DNA from: Rhizobium leguminosarum bv. trifolii WSM2297
Lineage (GTDB): Bacteria > Pseudomonadota > Alphaproteobacteria > Rhizobiales > Rhizobiaceae
NCBI RefSeq assembly: GCF_000271845.1
Contig: NZ_JH719393.1
Coordinates: forward strand, 620,001-684,000
DNA: 64,000 bases
Direction: 5' to 3'
Under the pieces are notes generated by a model that worked only from the letters and a program-made list of their open reading frames with translations, was not told the origin of the DNA and did not search any database. The translations under genes and the position numbers were made by a program. The stretch's first letter is position 1. Every line of letters starts with the position of its first letter. This document shows positions 52,995 to 61,028 of this stretch, piece after piece.

Positions 52995-53114
52995 AAATAA
53001 CGAAAGCCCGGCGCGGGAGTGGAGCGCCGGGCTTCGATAGTGACCGACAGCCTTGGGGGGAGGAATGCTGTCCGTCGGACCGAAGCGGCTCGGAGGGGTT
53101 AAGCGCTTCGGTCC
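52995..53114 (-). ncRNA. Structured trans-acting sRNA candidate with anti-Shine-Dalgarno loops
   Basis: Read on the minus strand, three consecutive stem-loops start exactly at the predicted transcription start. Stem 1 is GGACCGAAGCG/CGCTTCGGTCC with a loop containing CCCCTCC. Stem 2 is GACGGACAGC/GCTGTCGGTC (one mismatch) with a loop containing TCCTCCCCCC. Stem 3 is AAGCCCGGCGC/GCGCCGGGCTT, an intrinsic terminator followed by a T-rich tail (TTTCGTTATTT). Exposed CCUCC loops that can pair with ribosome-binding sites are the mark of the alphaproteobacterial alpha-r14/suhB ('cuckoo') RNA group. Length about 120. The family is inferred from architecture only. Confidence 0.75.
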
Positions 53115-53120
53115 GCCATG

Positions 53121-53149
53121 AGGTAGTGCTGCGATGCGGCGAATTCAAG
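53121..53149 (-). promoter_or_regulatory. Promoter of the sRNA
   Basis: On the minus strand: -35 CTTGAA (53149-53144), 17 bases, -10 CTACCT (53126-53121). The start would fall about 7 bases on, at the first G of stem 1 (53114). CTTGAC/CTATAT is the rhizobial housekeeping consensus. Confidence 0.6.
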
Positions 53150-53236
53150 CTTGGCTGCTGGGCGGCGTGACGGTGACGCCGGAGGAGGATCGAAATAGCC
53201 GCTGCTTCTGATGGGCGCTGGCGGATTGTGCGTGGC

Positions 53237-53252
53237 GTTGTCCGCGGACAAC
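53237..53252. repeat. 16-bp palindrome, copy 1
   Basis: GTTGTCCGCGGACAAC, a perfect palindrome also at 53281 and 54755. Confidence 0.7.
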
Positions 53253-53280
53253 TTCGGCTGCGGCTCTGGAATGGTTGCCT

Positions 53281-53296
53281 GTTGTCCGCGGACAAC
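53281..53296. repeat. 16-bp palindrome, copy 2
   Basis: GTTGTCCGCGGACAAC, 28 bases after copy 1. Confidence 0.7.
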
Positions 53297-53370
53297 TGCT
53301 AGCAATTCCGTTCTCTCTGCCTACTCTTTGCACGTCGTCGCTGGCCGTTAGCGCGCGGCATAACCTCTCC

Positions 53371-53563
53371 TCCGTCATTCCTGTGCTTGTCACAGGAATC
53401 CAGCCGGCTTGCGTCTGCAGGCCGAAGGAACTCTTGAGCAACAAGAGTGGGTCTAGTGACGTGGCTACAGCAACGCACCTACTAGTCGGCGAGACGGCTC
53501 CAAATCTTCCGCCGCGTGCACACGCGGCTGCTGGATTCCTGTGACGAGCACAGGAATGACGGA
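53371..53563 (-). mobile_element. MITE-like element, copy 1 (193 bp)
   Basis: Bounded by 33-bp terminal inverted repeats (left begins TCCGTCATTCCTGTGCTTGT, right is its reverse complement with one mismatch) and without coding capacity. The interior is repeated in opposite orientation at 54471-54662. Similarity between the two neighbourhoods continues outside the element on both sides. Confidence 0.75.
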
Positions 53564-53589
53564 GGGTGAGGTTGTGCCTGGTTTCCAAT

Positions 53590-54391
53590 TCAAGGCTTGC
53601 CCCACCTATGAGGGCTGAAGCTTAGGCGGCGCGGACAACGATCAGTCATCATCCTGGTGAGGTGCACAGGGCGGAAGCTTGAAGGACACGCCCCAACGCC
53701 GCCTGTTGTATTCTTCGTCGTCGGTGCTCCGGCCTCGCACTTCCAGGCGCGCCTGTAGGGCGCCTCACCAACCGTGTTGTTGGGGCTGTTCCATGGCGTT
53801 CGTCTTTTGAGAATGGTGTTGATCATGATGATGAATTTTCGCATGGCGGCGACGAGGGCGACCTTGGGCGGATTGCCAGCATCGCGCAGCCGTTTGTGGA
53901 AGGCTTTGATGGCCGGGCTGCAGTGGATGGCCGCGAGCGTTGCCGTGTGGAGGGCGCATCGGACGGTGGCGCGGCCGCCAGCGATATGGCGCCGGCCGCG
54001 CCAGGTGTCGCTGTCGTGGGCGATAGGGGCGACGCCGACGAGGGCTGCGAGTTTCTTGTCGTCGATGGCGCGAGTTCGGGCAGTTCGGCGATCAGCACGG
54101 CGGCGCCGACCTCGCCGATGTCCGGGATCGTCAGCAGAAGGTCGCGGCGTGCGGCCATGTCGGGCTCGGCCTCGCTGGCGAGCGCGATGGCGGCATCGAC
54201 GCGGGCGATCTGCGCCATGAGGGCGGCGAGCGTCTTGCCGGTCAGCGCTGCCACGGCTTGCGACGCAGCCGCCATGTCGACGAGCTGGCGGCGTCGAGTG
54301 AAGAGGGCAGCGAGCGCGATGCGGCCGTCGTCGAAATGGGGGATCTGTGCCGGCCGCATCGCTCTGGCGGAGTGGAGAATGACGCGGGCCT
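53590..54391 (-). pseudogene. IS110-family transposase, truncated and frameshifted
   Basis: On the minus strand the frame at about 54391-54080 gives the central region of an IS110/IS116 transposase (NDQARVILHSARAMRP, PHFDDGRIALAALFTRRRQL, LTIPDIGEVGAAVLIAELPE). After one missing base near 54078 the next frame continues the Transposase_20 domain (WRGRRHIAGGRATVRCALHT to NTILKRRTPWN). The N-terminal RuvC-like DEDD domain is missing and the surviving part begins at the edge of the flanking repeat. It cannot be active. Confidence 0.85.
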
Positions 54392-54470
54392 GATCGTTGT
54401 CCGCGCCGCCTAAGGTGAAGTTCTGATAGGTGGGTAAGCCTTGAATCGGAACCGAGGCACAGCCTTACTC

Positions 54471-54662
54471 TCCGTCATTCCTGTGCTCGTCACAGGAATC
54501 CAGTGGCCGCGTGTGCACGCGGCGGAGGATTCGCAGCCGCCTTGCCGTCTAGTCGCCGCATTGCTGTAGCCACGTCACTGGATCCGCTCTCTTGTTCCAG
54601 AGTCCTTTCGGCTTGCAGACGCAAGCCGGCTGGATTCCTGTGACAAGCAAAGGAATGACGGA
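54471..54662 (+). mobile_element. MITE-like element, copy 2 (192 bp)
   Basis: It has the same 33-bp ends (TCCGTCATTCCTGTGCTCGT on the left) and an interior that matches the reverse complement of copy 1. The pair flanks the IS110 remnant as a long inverted repeat; with its flanks the duplicated arm is roughly 480 bases. Confidence 0.75.
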
Positions 54663-54754
54663 GGAGGAGAGGGTGCGCCGCAGCTTGAGCCGTGCTTAAG
54701 GCAGGCGGGGACCAGACATACAAGGGGTGGGCCGAGAATCCTGGATTGTCAGTG

Positions 54755-54770
54755 GTTGTCCGCGGACAAC
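54755..54770. repeat. 16-bp palindrome, copy 3
   Basis: GTTGTCCGCGGACAAC followed by GCCACGCA, as in the reverse complement of copy 1. It marks the outer part of the duplicated arm. Confidence 0.7.
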
Positions 54771-54862
54771 GCCACGCAGAATTCGCCAGCACTCATCATT
54801 AGCTGCGGCGATTTCGGCCTCGTCCGGCGCCACCCGTCACGCCAACGGACAGCTTCCAAGAG

Positions 54863-55460
54863 AACCTAATCCTTGTACGCAGCCCCAGGCCGGTCCTCGA
54901 AGGACACGCCGCAACGCTGGCCATTCGTTGGGCGTCGGGGCACTCGCCTGGTTCTTCGAGGTTCCTAGGGGCATGAAGCGCTGGTGGAGCTGGAAGTTAT
55001 CTTCGATGCGCTGAGGGCGATGTTTGCCGTGGACTGCGCGAGCGCCTCTTGTGGGCTATCTCCCGCGGCGCTATTGATACGGGGGCATCGTTTCGTGCTT
55101 GATGGCCAACGTCCGAGCTAGGGCGGTAGACGAAATTCGGGGCAAAATCGCGTTTTGCCCATCGCGCGAAGCCCGAATTTGCCGCTGGGGCCCGACAAAG
55201 TCGCCGAGCCGGCGGTCGTGTCCAGATATTCCCTAAGCTGCAGTGATGAAACCAAAGTCCTGTTTTGTTTCCGTATTTGGATAGTTATCAAATAAAATCA
55301 AACGATTATGATCTGAGTAATCGGTCCAGGTTTCCGCTCTGCAGCCCTCAATGGCCGCGGCCTCCCCTCCCCTGCGCTTCGAATCTCCGCGACAAAGCAA
55401 CGGCTTGCATCCTTTTGCGGCACCCGGCGTTATCCACGCAGCAAATCGGAGGATAGGGTA
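54863..55460. other. Gap with a nested inverted repeat
   Basis: 598 bases ahead of the BrkB-like gene. At 55133-55180 an outer pair AAATTCGGG/CCCGAATTT encloses GGGCAAAA/TTTTGCCC with a 5-base loop. No gene was recognised; a functional RNA or an old transposon end are both possible. Confidence 0.45.
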
Positions 55461-56537
55461 ATGGCAGATGCGCTCCCGCTCAAGAGATTGTCCATCGCCG
55501 CTGCGATGATGGCAGCGGCGATCGGGGCATTTGTGCTGATGCAGTCAAGGCAGGGCGATGCGCTGGCCCCGCCCGCCGAACCCCGCGCAATTGACGATCA
55601 TGGTCGCAGCGCCGCCGTGCCCGAGGCTATTCCGCTCAGCGGGCTTCGTGATGTGTTCTGGCGGCTTTACCACGAAGTCCTGAACGACCGGGTGACACTC
55701 ATTGCCGCGGGTGTGACCTTTTACCTGCTGCTGGCGCTGTTTCCCGCCATGGCCGCTCTGGTCTCTCTCTATGGGCTGATCGCCGATCCGATCACCATAT
55801 CCGAGCATCTTCGCGAACTGGCCGGTCTATTGCCGCCGGGGGCCTTCGACCTTCTGGCCGATCAGATCAAGGAACTTGTCAGCAAGCGCGACAGTGCGCT
55901 CGGCATCACCTTCTTCGTCGGTCTCGGCATTGCGCTATGGAGCACGCATAGCGGCACGCTGGCGATCTTCGATGCAATGAATGTGGCCTATGAGGAGAAC
56001 GAAAAGCGCGGCCTCATTCGGTTGAACCTCGTCGGCCTCTGCTTCACCTTCAGCGCCATGCTTCTGATGGTGGTCATGGTGGCGCTTGTGGGCGTCATGC
56101 CGGTTGTCCTCTCGTATCTCTGGCTCGATCAGTTCAAGGAGCACATGGCCCTTCTTCTGCGGTGGCCGCTGCTTCTGCTGGTCGTCGCGGTGGCGGTGAC
56201 CTCCGTCTACCGCTTCGGCCCGAGCCGAGAGCCTGCCAAGCTGCGGTGGATGACGTGGGGTGCTGCTCTGACGACGGTCGCCTGGGCGGCGATGTCGCTT
56301 GCCTTCTCTTTCTATCTCGATCATTTCGCCAATTATAACGCGACCTACGGCACGCTCGGTGCGCTGATCGGCTTCCTCATCTGGATCTGGCTTTCCGTCG
56401 TCATTCTCGTCATCGGCGCAGAACTGAACGCGGAACTGGAACATCAGACCGCCAGGGACACGACGACCGGCACGCCGCTGCCGATGGGTGCGCGCGGCGC
56501 CTATGTCGCAGACACTTTGGGCGAGGCCGTCAACTGA
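55461..56537 (+). CDS. YihY/BrkB family membrane protein
   Basis: This 358-residue inner-membrane protein of the YihY/virulence factor BrkB family has an N-terminal hydrophobic segment, a linker rich in Ala/Pro, then the family core starting RDVFWRLYHEVLNDRVTLIA with about six membrane helices and WIWLSVVILVIGAELNAELE near the C-terminus. GGAGG lies 10 bases before the ATG. The function of the family is not established. It is transcribed alone. Confidence 0.88.
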   Translation: MADALPLKRLSIAAAMMAAAIGAFVLMQSRQGDALAPPAEPRAIDDHGRSAAVPEAIPLSGLRDVFWRLYHEVLNDRVTLIAAGVTFYLLLALFPAMAALVSLYGLIADPITISEHLRELAGLLPPGAFDLLADQIKELVSKRDSALGITFFVGLGIALWSTHSGTLAIFDAMNVAYEENEKRGLIRLNLVGLCFTFSAMLLMVVMVALVGVMPVVLSYLWLDQFKEHMALLLRWPLLLLVVAVAVTSVYRFGPSREPAKLRWMTWGAALTTVAWAAMSLAFSFYLDHFANYNATYGTLGALIGFLIWIWLSVVILVIGAELNAELEHQTARDTTTGTPLPMGARGAYVADTLGEAVN

Positions 56538-56624
56538 TCATTGAGGAGCATCATCGATGACTGCTCCTCTGATGCAGTTTTGATGTAGTTTATCCCTTGG
56601 GCAATCCCGACAGAGGAGACGATC

Positions 56625-57908
56625 ATGACGGCCCCGCATCCTTCCAAAACGCATATCGGCAATCATGCACTGCATCCCGAAACGCAGATGCTGAATTACG
56701 GCTACGATCCCGAACTCTCGGAAGGGGCGGTCAAACCGCCGGTATTCCTCACCTCCACCTTCGTGTTCAATTCGGCCGAGGATGGCCGCGACTTTTTCGA
56801 CTACGTTTCGGGCCGCCGCGAACCGCCGGCGGGGAAAGGCGCGGGTCTCGTCTATTCACGCTTCAACCACCCCAACAGCGAGATCGTCGAGGACAGGCTG
56901 GCCGTCTATGAGCGGACGGAAAGCGGCGTGCTTTTCTCATCCGGCATGGCGGCGATCGCCACCACCCTGCTGGCCTTCGTCAGGCCGGGCGATGCGGTGC
57001 TGCATTCGCAGCCACTTTACGGGGGAACGGAAACATTGCTGGCCAAGACCTTCCTGAACCTTGGCGTCGCCGCCATCGGCTTTGGCGACGGCGTCAGCGA
57101 AGACTCGGTGCAGAAGGCGGCGGAAGAGGCGATGGCCAAGGGCCGCGTTTCCGTCATCCTGATCGAGACGCCCGCCAATCCGACCAACGGCCTGGTCGAT
57201 GTTGCGATGATCCGGCGCATAGCCGACGCGATCGGCGCAAAGCAGGGGCATACGCCGATCGTCGTCTGCGACAATACCCTGCTCGGCCCGGTCTTCCAGC
57301 GGCCGATCGAACACGGCGCCGATATCTCGCTCTATTCGCTGACGAAATATGTCGGCGGCCATTCCGACCTGATCGCCGGCGCCGTTCTCGGCCGCAAGGC
57401 CATCGTCAAGCAGGTCAAGGCGCTGCGCGGGGCGATCGGCACGCAGCTCGATCCGCATTCCTGCTGGATGCTCGGCCGCTCGCTGGAAACGCTGCAGCTG
57501 CGCATGGAGCGGGCAAACAGCAATGCGCGGGCCGTCGCCGATTTTCTGCGCGATCATCCGAAGGTCGAGAAGGTTCACTACCTGCCTTATCACGATCCGG
57601 ACTCGCCGGCCGGCCGGACCTTTGCCGCGCAATGCACCGGCGCCGGCTCCACCTTCTCCTTCGACATCCGCGGCGGCCAGCCGGCCTCGTTCAAATTCCT
57701 GAATGCGCTGCAGGTGTTCAAACTGGCGGTCAGCCTGGGAGGTACGGAATCGCTGGCGAGCCACCCGGCCGCCATGACACATTCCGGCGTGCCCGCCGAT
57801 GTCCGCCAGCGCATCGGCGTGCTGGAATCGACGATCCGTCTGTCGATCGGCATCGAACATCCGGACGATCTGATCGCCGACCTGGAAATGGCGCTGCAGG
57901 CGGCCTGA
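56625..57908 (+). CDS. PLP-dependent cystathionine gamma-synthase family enzyme
   Basis: This 427-residue fold-type I enzyme has PLP Lys in [12 protein letters not shown], the SRFNHPNSE substrate loop and [16 protein letters not shown] for phosphate binding. It belongs to the Cys/Met metabolism family (cystathionine gamma-synthase, methionine gamma-lyase, O-acetylhomoserine sulfhydrylase), and the long N-terminal [20 protein letters not shown] form is common in rhizobia. GAGGAGACGATC precedes the ATG. Single gene; which sulfur reaction it does cannot be read from sequence. Confidence 0.9.
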   Translation: MTAPHPSKTHIGNHALHPETQMLNYGYDPELSEGAVKPPVFLTSTFVFNSAEDGRDFFDYVSGRREPPAGKGAGLVYSRFNHPNSEIVEDRLAVYERTESGVLFSSGMAAIATTLLAFVRPGDAVLHSQPLYGGTETLLAKTFLNLGVAAIGFGDGVSEDSVQKAAEEAMAKGRVSVILIETPANPTNGLVDVAMIRRIADAIGAKQGHTPIVVCDNTLLGPVFQRPIEHGADISLYSLTKYVGGHSDLIAGAVLGRKAIVKQVKALRGAIGTQLDPHSCWMLGRSLETLQLRMERANSNARAVADFLRDHPKVEKVHYLPYHDPDSPAGRTFAAQCTGAGSTFSFDIRGGQPASFKFLNALQVFKLAVSLGGTESLASHPAAMTHSGVPADVRQRIGVLESTIRLSIGIEHPDDLIADLEMALQAA

Positions 57909-57956
57909 CACGGCGGGGAAATCGATGCCCGGCGGCGCCGGGCATCGTGGGTAACG

Positions 57957-58370
57957 TCACTTGTCGTCGGTCGTCAGTTCCGTCTCGTCGGTATTCAGCA
58001 CGAAGACCGCAAGCAGGCGAGCCGGCTTTGTCTTGCTGGCATTCTTGCTGACGGCATGATGGTCGCCCGGAAATTCGGGAAAGCTTTCGCCGGCCTTATA
58101 GACCTTCTCCGGCCCGTCATTGACCTTGCTGGTGATCGCCCCTTCGAGAACGGTGGCGTAGATGAAAGCCGAGGCCGGGTGCGTATGGCCGGGCGACGAG
58201 CCGCCGGGCCCATATTCGACGAGCACCGCCCGCATGCTCTTGCCGGGAACATTGGGAAGCTTCTGGTCGAAAACGACGCGAACCTTGGCGTCGCCGCCTG
58301 CAGCCTGAGCCTGAGTGCCGGCGGCAAGGACAATGCCGAGCGCGGCCGCCGAGATCATTTTTCTGAGCAT
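57957..58370 (-). CDS. Exported cupin protein
   Basis: This 137-residue protein has a signal peptide (residues 1-23, ending AQA) and a single cupin: YGPGGSSPGHTHPASAFIYA holds the first metal ligands and FPGDHHAVSKNAS the second. It is a small periplasmic metal-binding cupin, similar to proteins seen near oxidative-stress genes. No strong promoter was noted; a RIME repeat lies upstream at 58408. Confidence 0.86.
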   Translation of the reverse strand: MLRKMISAAALGIVLAAGTQAQAAGGDAKVRVVFDQKLPNVPGKSMRAVLVEYGPGGSSPGHTHPASAFIYATVLEGAITSKVNDGPEKVYKAGESFPEFPGDHHAVSKNASKTKPARLLAVFVLNTDETELTTDDK

Positions 58371-58407
58371 ATCTGGTCTCCTGTGTTGATGGGACGTGGT
58401 CTCGCCG

Positions 58408-58511
58408 CTAGCGCGGTTCAGGTTTCACGGAAGCGCAGAACCGCTTTAAGCTTTTGTTTTTACGCAATTCCGGACGGAAAACCGCTTCGCACTTTTCCTG
58501 GAATTGCTCTA
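58408..58511 (-). repeat. RIME-type repeat, copy 2
   Basis: A reverse-orientation copy of the element at 36661. On the minus strand it begins TAGAGCAATTCCAGGAAAAG, and its TAG is the stop codon of the NmrA-like gene. The inner palindromes are as in copy 1, with scattered substitutions. Confidence 0.85.
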
Positions 58512-59273
58512 GGCGCTCTTTTTCTGCGGCGGCTGCCGGCTCAGCCAATCGTCGAAGCGGATCCGGCCGAGCCGCGCCTGCGGCCCCGTTACCAGCGAGT
58601 TATCCTCAAGCTCGACGCCGAAATAGCGGGCGTGGGGATCGGCGATCACCTGGCGCGGATCGTTCGTCGCTTTCAGGAGGCGCGTGACGATGTCGGTGAG
58701 GCGGATTTTCTCCGGCCCGCCGATCTCGATCGTGCCGTTCACGGGTGCGGCGATCGCCACCTCGGCCATAACGTCGGCGACGTCATCGGAGGCGATTGGC
58801 TGCACATAGGCCGGCGAAAGACGCACGGTCTGGCCGACGGTGCCTGACTGCGCGATGCCGGCAATGAATTCGTGAAACTGTGTGGAATGCACGATGGTAT
58901 AGGGGATGCCAGAAGCCTTGATCAGCTCTTCCTGGGCCATCTTGGCGCGCATATAGCCGCTGCCCTGCAGCCGCTCCATGCCGACGATCGACAGCGCGAT
59001 GTGATGCTTGACGCCGGCCGCAGTCGCTGCCTTGAGCAGATTGCGGCCCGAGGTCTGGAAGAATTCCAGCACCGCCTTGTCCTCGAAGGAGGGCGAGTTG
59101 GCGAGATCGAGCACCACCTCAGCGCCTGTAAGCGCCTCCGTCAGGCCCTTACCGGTGATCGTGTCGACGCCGGAATTCGGCGATGCCGCCAGCACATCGT
59201 GTCCCTTGTTGCGCAATCTCTCCACGGTCTTCGAGCCGATCAGGCCGGTGCCGCCGATAATGACGATCTTCAT
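58509..59273 (-). CDS. NmrA/SDR-like NAD(P)-binding protein
   Basis: This 254-residue atypical SDR has GGTGLIGS near the N-terminus and segments DLANSPSFEDKAVLEFFQ and SIVGMERLQGSGYMRAKMAQ, typical of the NmrA/azoreductase-like or NAD(P)H-binding family. No YxxxK catalytic pair is placed as in classical SDRs, so it may be a sensor or reductase of quinones. GGAGACTACCC precedes the ATG. The C-terminus ends in the RIME repeat (stop TAG at 58509-58511). Confidence 0.86.
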   Translation of the reverse strand: MKIVIIGGTGLIGSKTVERLRNKGHDVLAASPNSGVDTITGKGLTEALTGAEVVLDLANSPSFEDKAVLEFFQTSGRNLLKAATAAGVKHHIALSIVGMERLQGSGYMRAKMAQEELIKASGIPYTIVHSTQFHEFIAGIAQSGTVGQTVRLSPAYVQPIASDDVADVMAEVAIAAPVNGTIEIGGPEKIRLTDIVTRLLKATNDPRQVIADPHARYFGVELEDNSLVTGPQARLGRIRFDDWLSRQPPQKKSA

Positions 59274-59828
59274 GGGTAGTCTCCTTGTCCTTTACGAGGA
59301 TTTCCTCTGTTGACCTGAGGTGGCTGCCGAAATCGCTTGCCTCGGCGAGGCAAGCGATTTCATCGGTATGGGGAGGCCCACGCGGGATTTTCCGCGCGGC
59401 CTGCCGCAGCCGATGGACAGCAGAATGCGCCGGATCGTGAGCCTGAACCATTCTCCCTCGGTCGCTGTCGTCCTATGCCAAAGCAGTAGGGCGGCTCGCC
59501 CTGCGATCGAAGCGTCTTGCGGAATGGAGGGGATTTTGCGTCATCCGGAATCGGCCGAACCGACCCTTACGGCAAGCTGCTGCTTCTTCGCACATGCCGG
59601 CCGAGGGGACCGCTGGCCAGCCCCCCAATCAGCCTGCCGGCACTTCTTCCCGTAAAGGGGCCGCTGCGCCGGCTTCCTCCATCTCGACGTTGCGTGTGGC
59701 ACGTCCGCTCCCCCCGTTTTTACGGGGGTCCGAAGGACGGGTCGAGGCCCGTAGCTCGATCCTGGTCAGGTTAGGGTGAGGGCGGCTTTCGGGTCCGAGC
59801 GCAGTGAAAGCGAAGGCGGGCCGTCTTT
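59274..59828. other. Gap with a perfect 33-bp palindrome
   Basis: 555 bases between the NmrA-like gene and the thiolase stop. At 59329-59361 lies a perfect palindrome; the rest has no recognisable gene and only weak hairpins near 59705-59765. Confidence 0.5.
59329..59361. promoter_or_regulatory. Perfect inverted repeat, 16-base arms
   Basis: GAAATCGCTTGCCTCG and its reverse complement around a single G, 56-88 bases upstream of the NmrA-like start. It may be an operator of that gene or an RNA stem. Confidence 0.55.
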
Positions 59829-61028
59829 TCAAGAAAGGTGAACGGCCTCGAACAGCGCCGTCAATCCGATGCCGCCGCCTGTGCCGATCATGGCGAGGCC
59901 GGTCGCGGCGGGTGACCAGCTGTCGCCGCGGACCAGTTGACTATATAGCCGGGTAACGAGAATTGCGCCTGATGCCCCGAACGGATGGCCGAGCGCGATG
60001 GCGCCGCCCTCGCTGTTGACTGCATCGGCTGAGATATCCAGCTGATCGAGCGAGGCCAGGACCTGGGCGGCGAAAGCCTCGTTGAACTCGATGGCATCGA
60101 GGCTGAAAAGCGAGAGCCCGGGTTGACGCTGCATGAGCTTCCTGGTCGAAGCCACCGGGCCGATGCCGAGCAGGTTGGGATCGACACCGGCGGCGGCGCT
60201 GTCGATGAAGGCGAGGCCTTTTTCGATGCCGAGGCTTCTGGCCATGCCGCGGCTGATGACGAGCACCAGGCAGGCGCCGTCATTGACAGGACAGGCATTG
60301 CCTGCCGTGACCGAACCGTCGGCCAGGAAGACGGGCCGGAGATTTGCCAATGCTTCAATCGATGTCGTAGGGCGCGGGCATTCGTCCCGCTCGACCAGTC
60401 CGTGGCCGGTGGCGATTTCGACGATCTCGGGTCGAAACAGGCCCGTCTCGGCGGCCGCGACGGCGAGCCGGTGGCTGCGGAGCGCCAACTCGTCCTGTCT
60501 CTGGCGTGTGATGCCGAATTGACGGGCGACGTTTTCGGCGGCAATGCCCATATCGGGATCGCCCACCGTTTCAGGGGAAAACCGGGCGCGGCCATAAAAG
60601 CGCGGCAGCGCCCCATTGGCTTTCGGCTGTTCGACGCGCCATGGCGCGGTGCTGACGCTCTCGACGCCGCCGGCAAGGAAACACGCGCCGGCTTTCGCCT
60701 GGATCAGGCGGGCAGCCATGATGATCGCTTCCAGGCCGGAACCGCATTGCCGGTCGATGGCGACACCGGGAACCGCCATCGGCAAGCCGGCGGCAAGGGC
60801 CGCCAGCCGCCCGATATTGCCGCCGCCGCCGGCGGCATTGCCGACCATGACGTCGTCTATGGCTTCGGGCGCAATGCCCGTTTCGGCGACGATCCGGCGG
60901 ATGATCGGCGCAAGCAGGTCTTCGGCTGCAACCGTCGAAAGCGATCCGAAGGCCCGGCCGATCGGGGTGCGGTAAGCGGCAACCACGACCGGCTGCCAAT
61001 CCTCGTCAGGCTGATAGGCGTAGGACAA
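59829..61028 (-). CDS. Thiolase family protein with an altered active site
   Basis: This 399-residue thiolase/acetyl-CoA acetyltransferase-like protein keeps nucleophile Cys95 in DRQCGSGLEA, NEAFA (316-320) and His348 in IALGHPFGASGA. The second Cys, usually in CxGGGxG, is Gly382 in IGTGGGIG. That loss normally disables the acid-base step of degradative thiolases but occurs in some SCP2-like or biosynthetic relatives. It overlaps the ligase gene by 23 bases and is the last gene of the operon. Expected role: acyl-CoA chain cleavage or condensation. Confidence 0.88.
   Translation of the reverse strand: MSYAYQPDEDWQPVVVAAYRTPIGRAFGSLSTVAAEDLLAPIIRRIVAETGIAPEAIDDVMVGNAAGGGGNIGRLAALAAGLPMAVPGVAIDRQCGSGLEAIIMAARLIQAKAGACFLAGGVESVSTAPWRVEQPKANGALPRFYGRARFSPETVGDPDMGIAAENVARQFGITRQRQDELALRSHRLAVAAAETGLFRPEIVEIATGHGLVERDECPRPTTSIEALANLRPVFLADGSVTAGNACPVNDGACLVLVISRGMARSLGIEKGLAFIDSAAAGVDPNLLGIGPVASTRKLMQRQPGLSLFSLDAIEFNEAFAAQVLASLDQLDISADAVNSEGGAIALGHPFGASGAILVTRLYSQLVRGDSWSPAATGLAMIGTGGGIGLTALFEAVHLS

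Noticed and set aside
52791..53000. 69-codon plus-strand frame before the hairpin
   Set aside because: No ribosome site; the hairpin is better explained as the terminator of the minus-strand sRNA.
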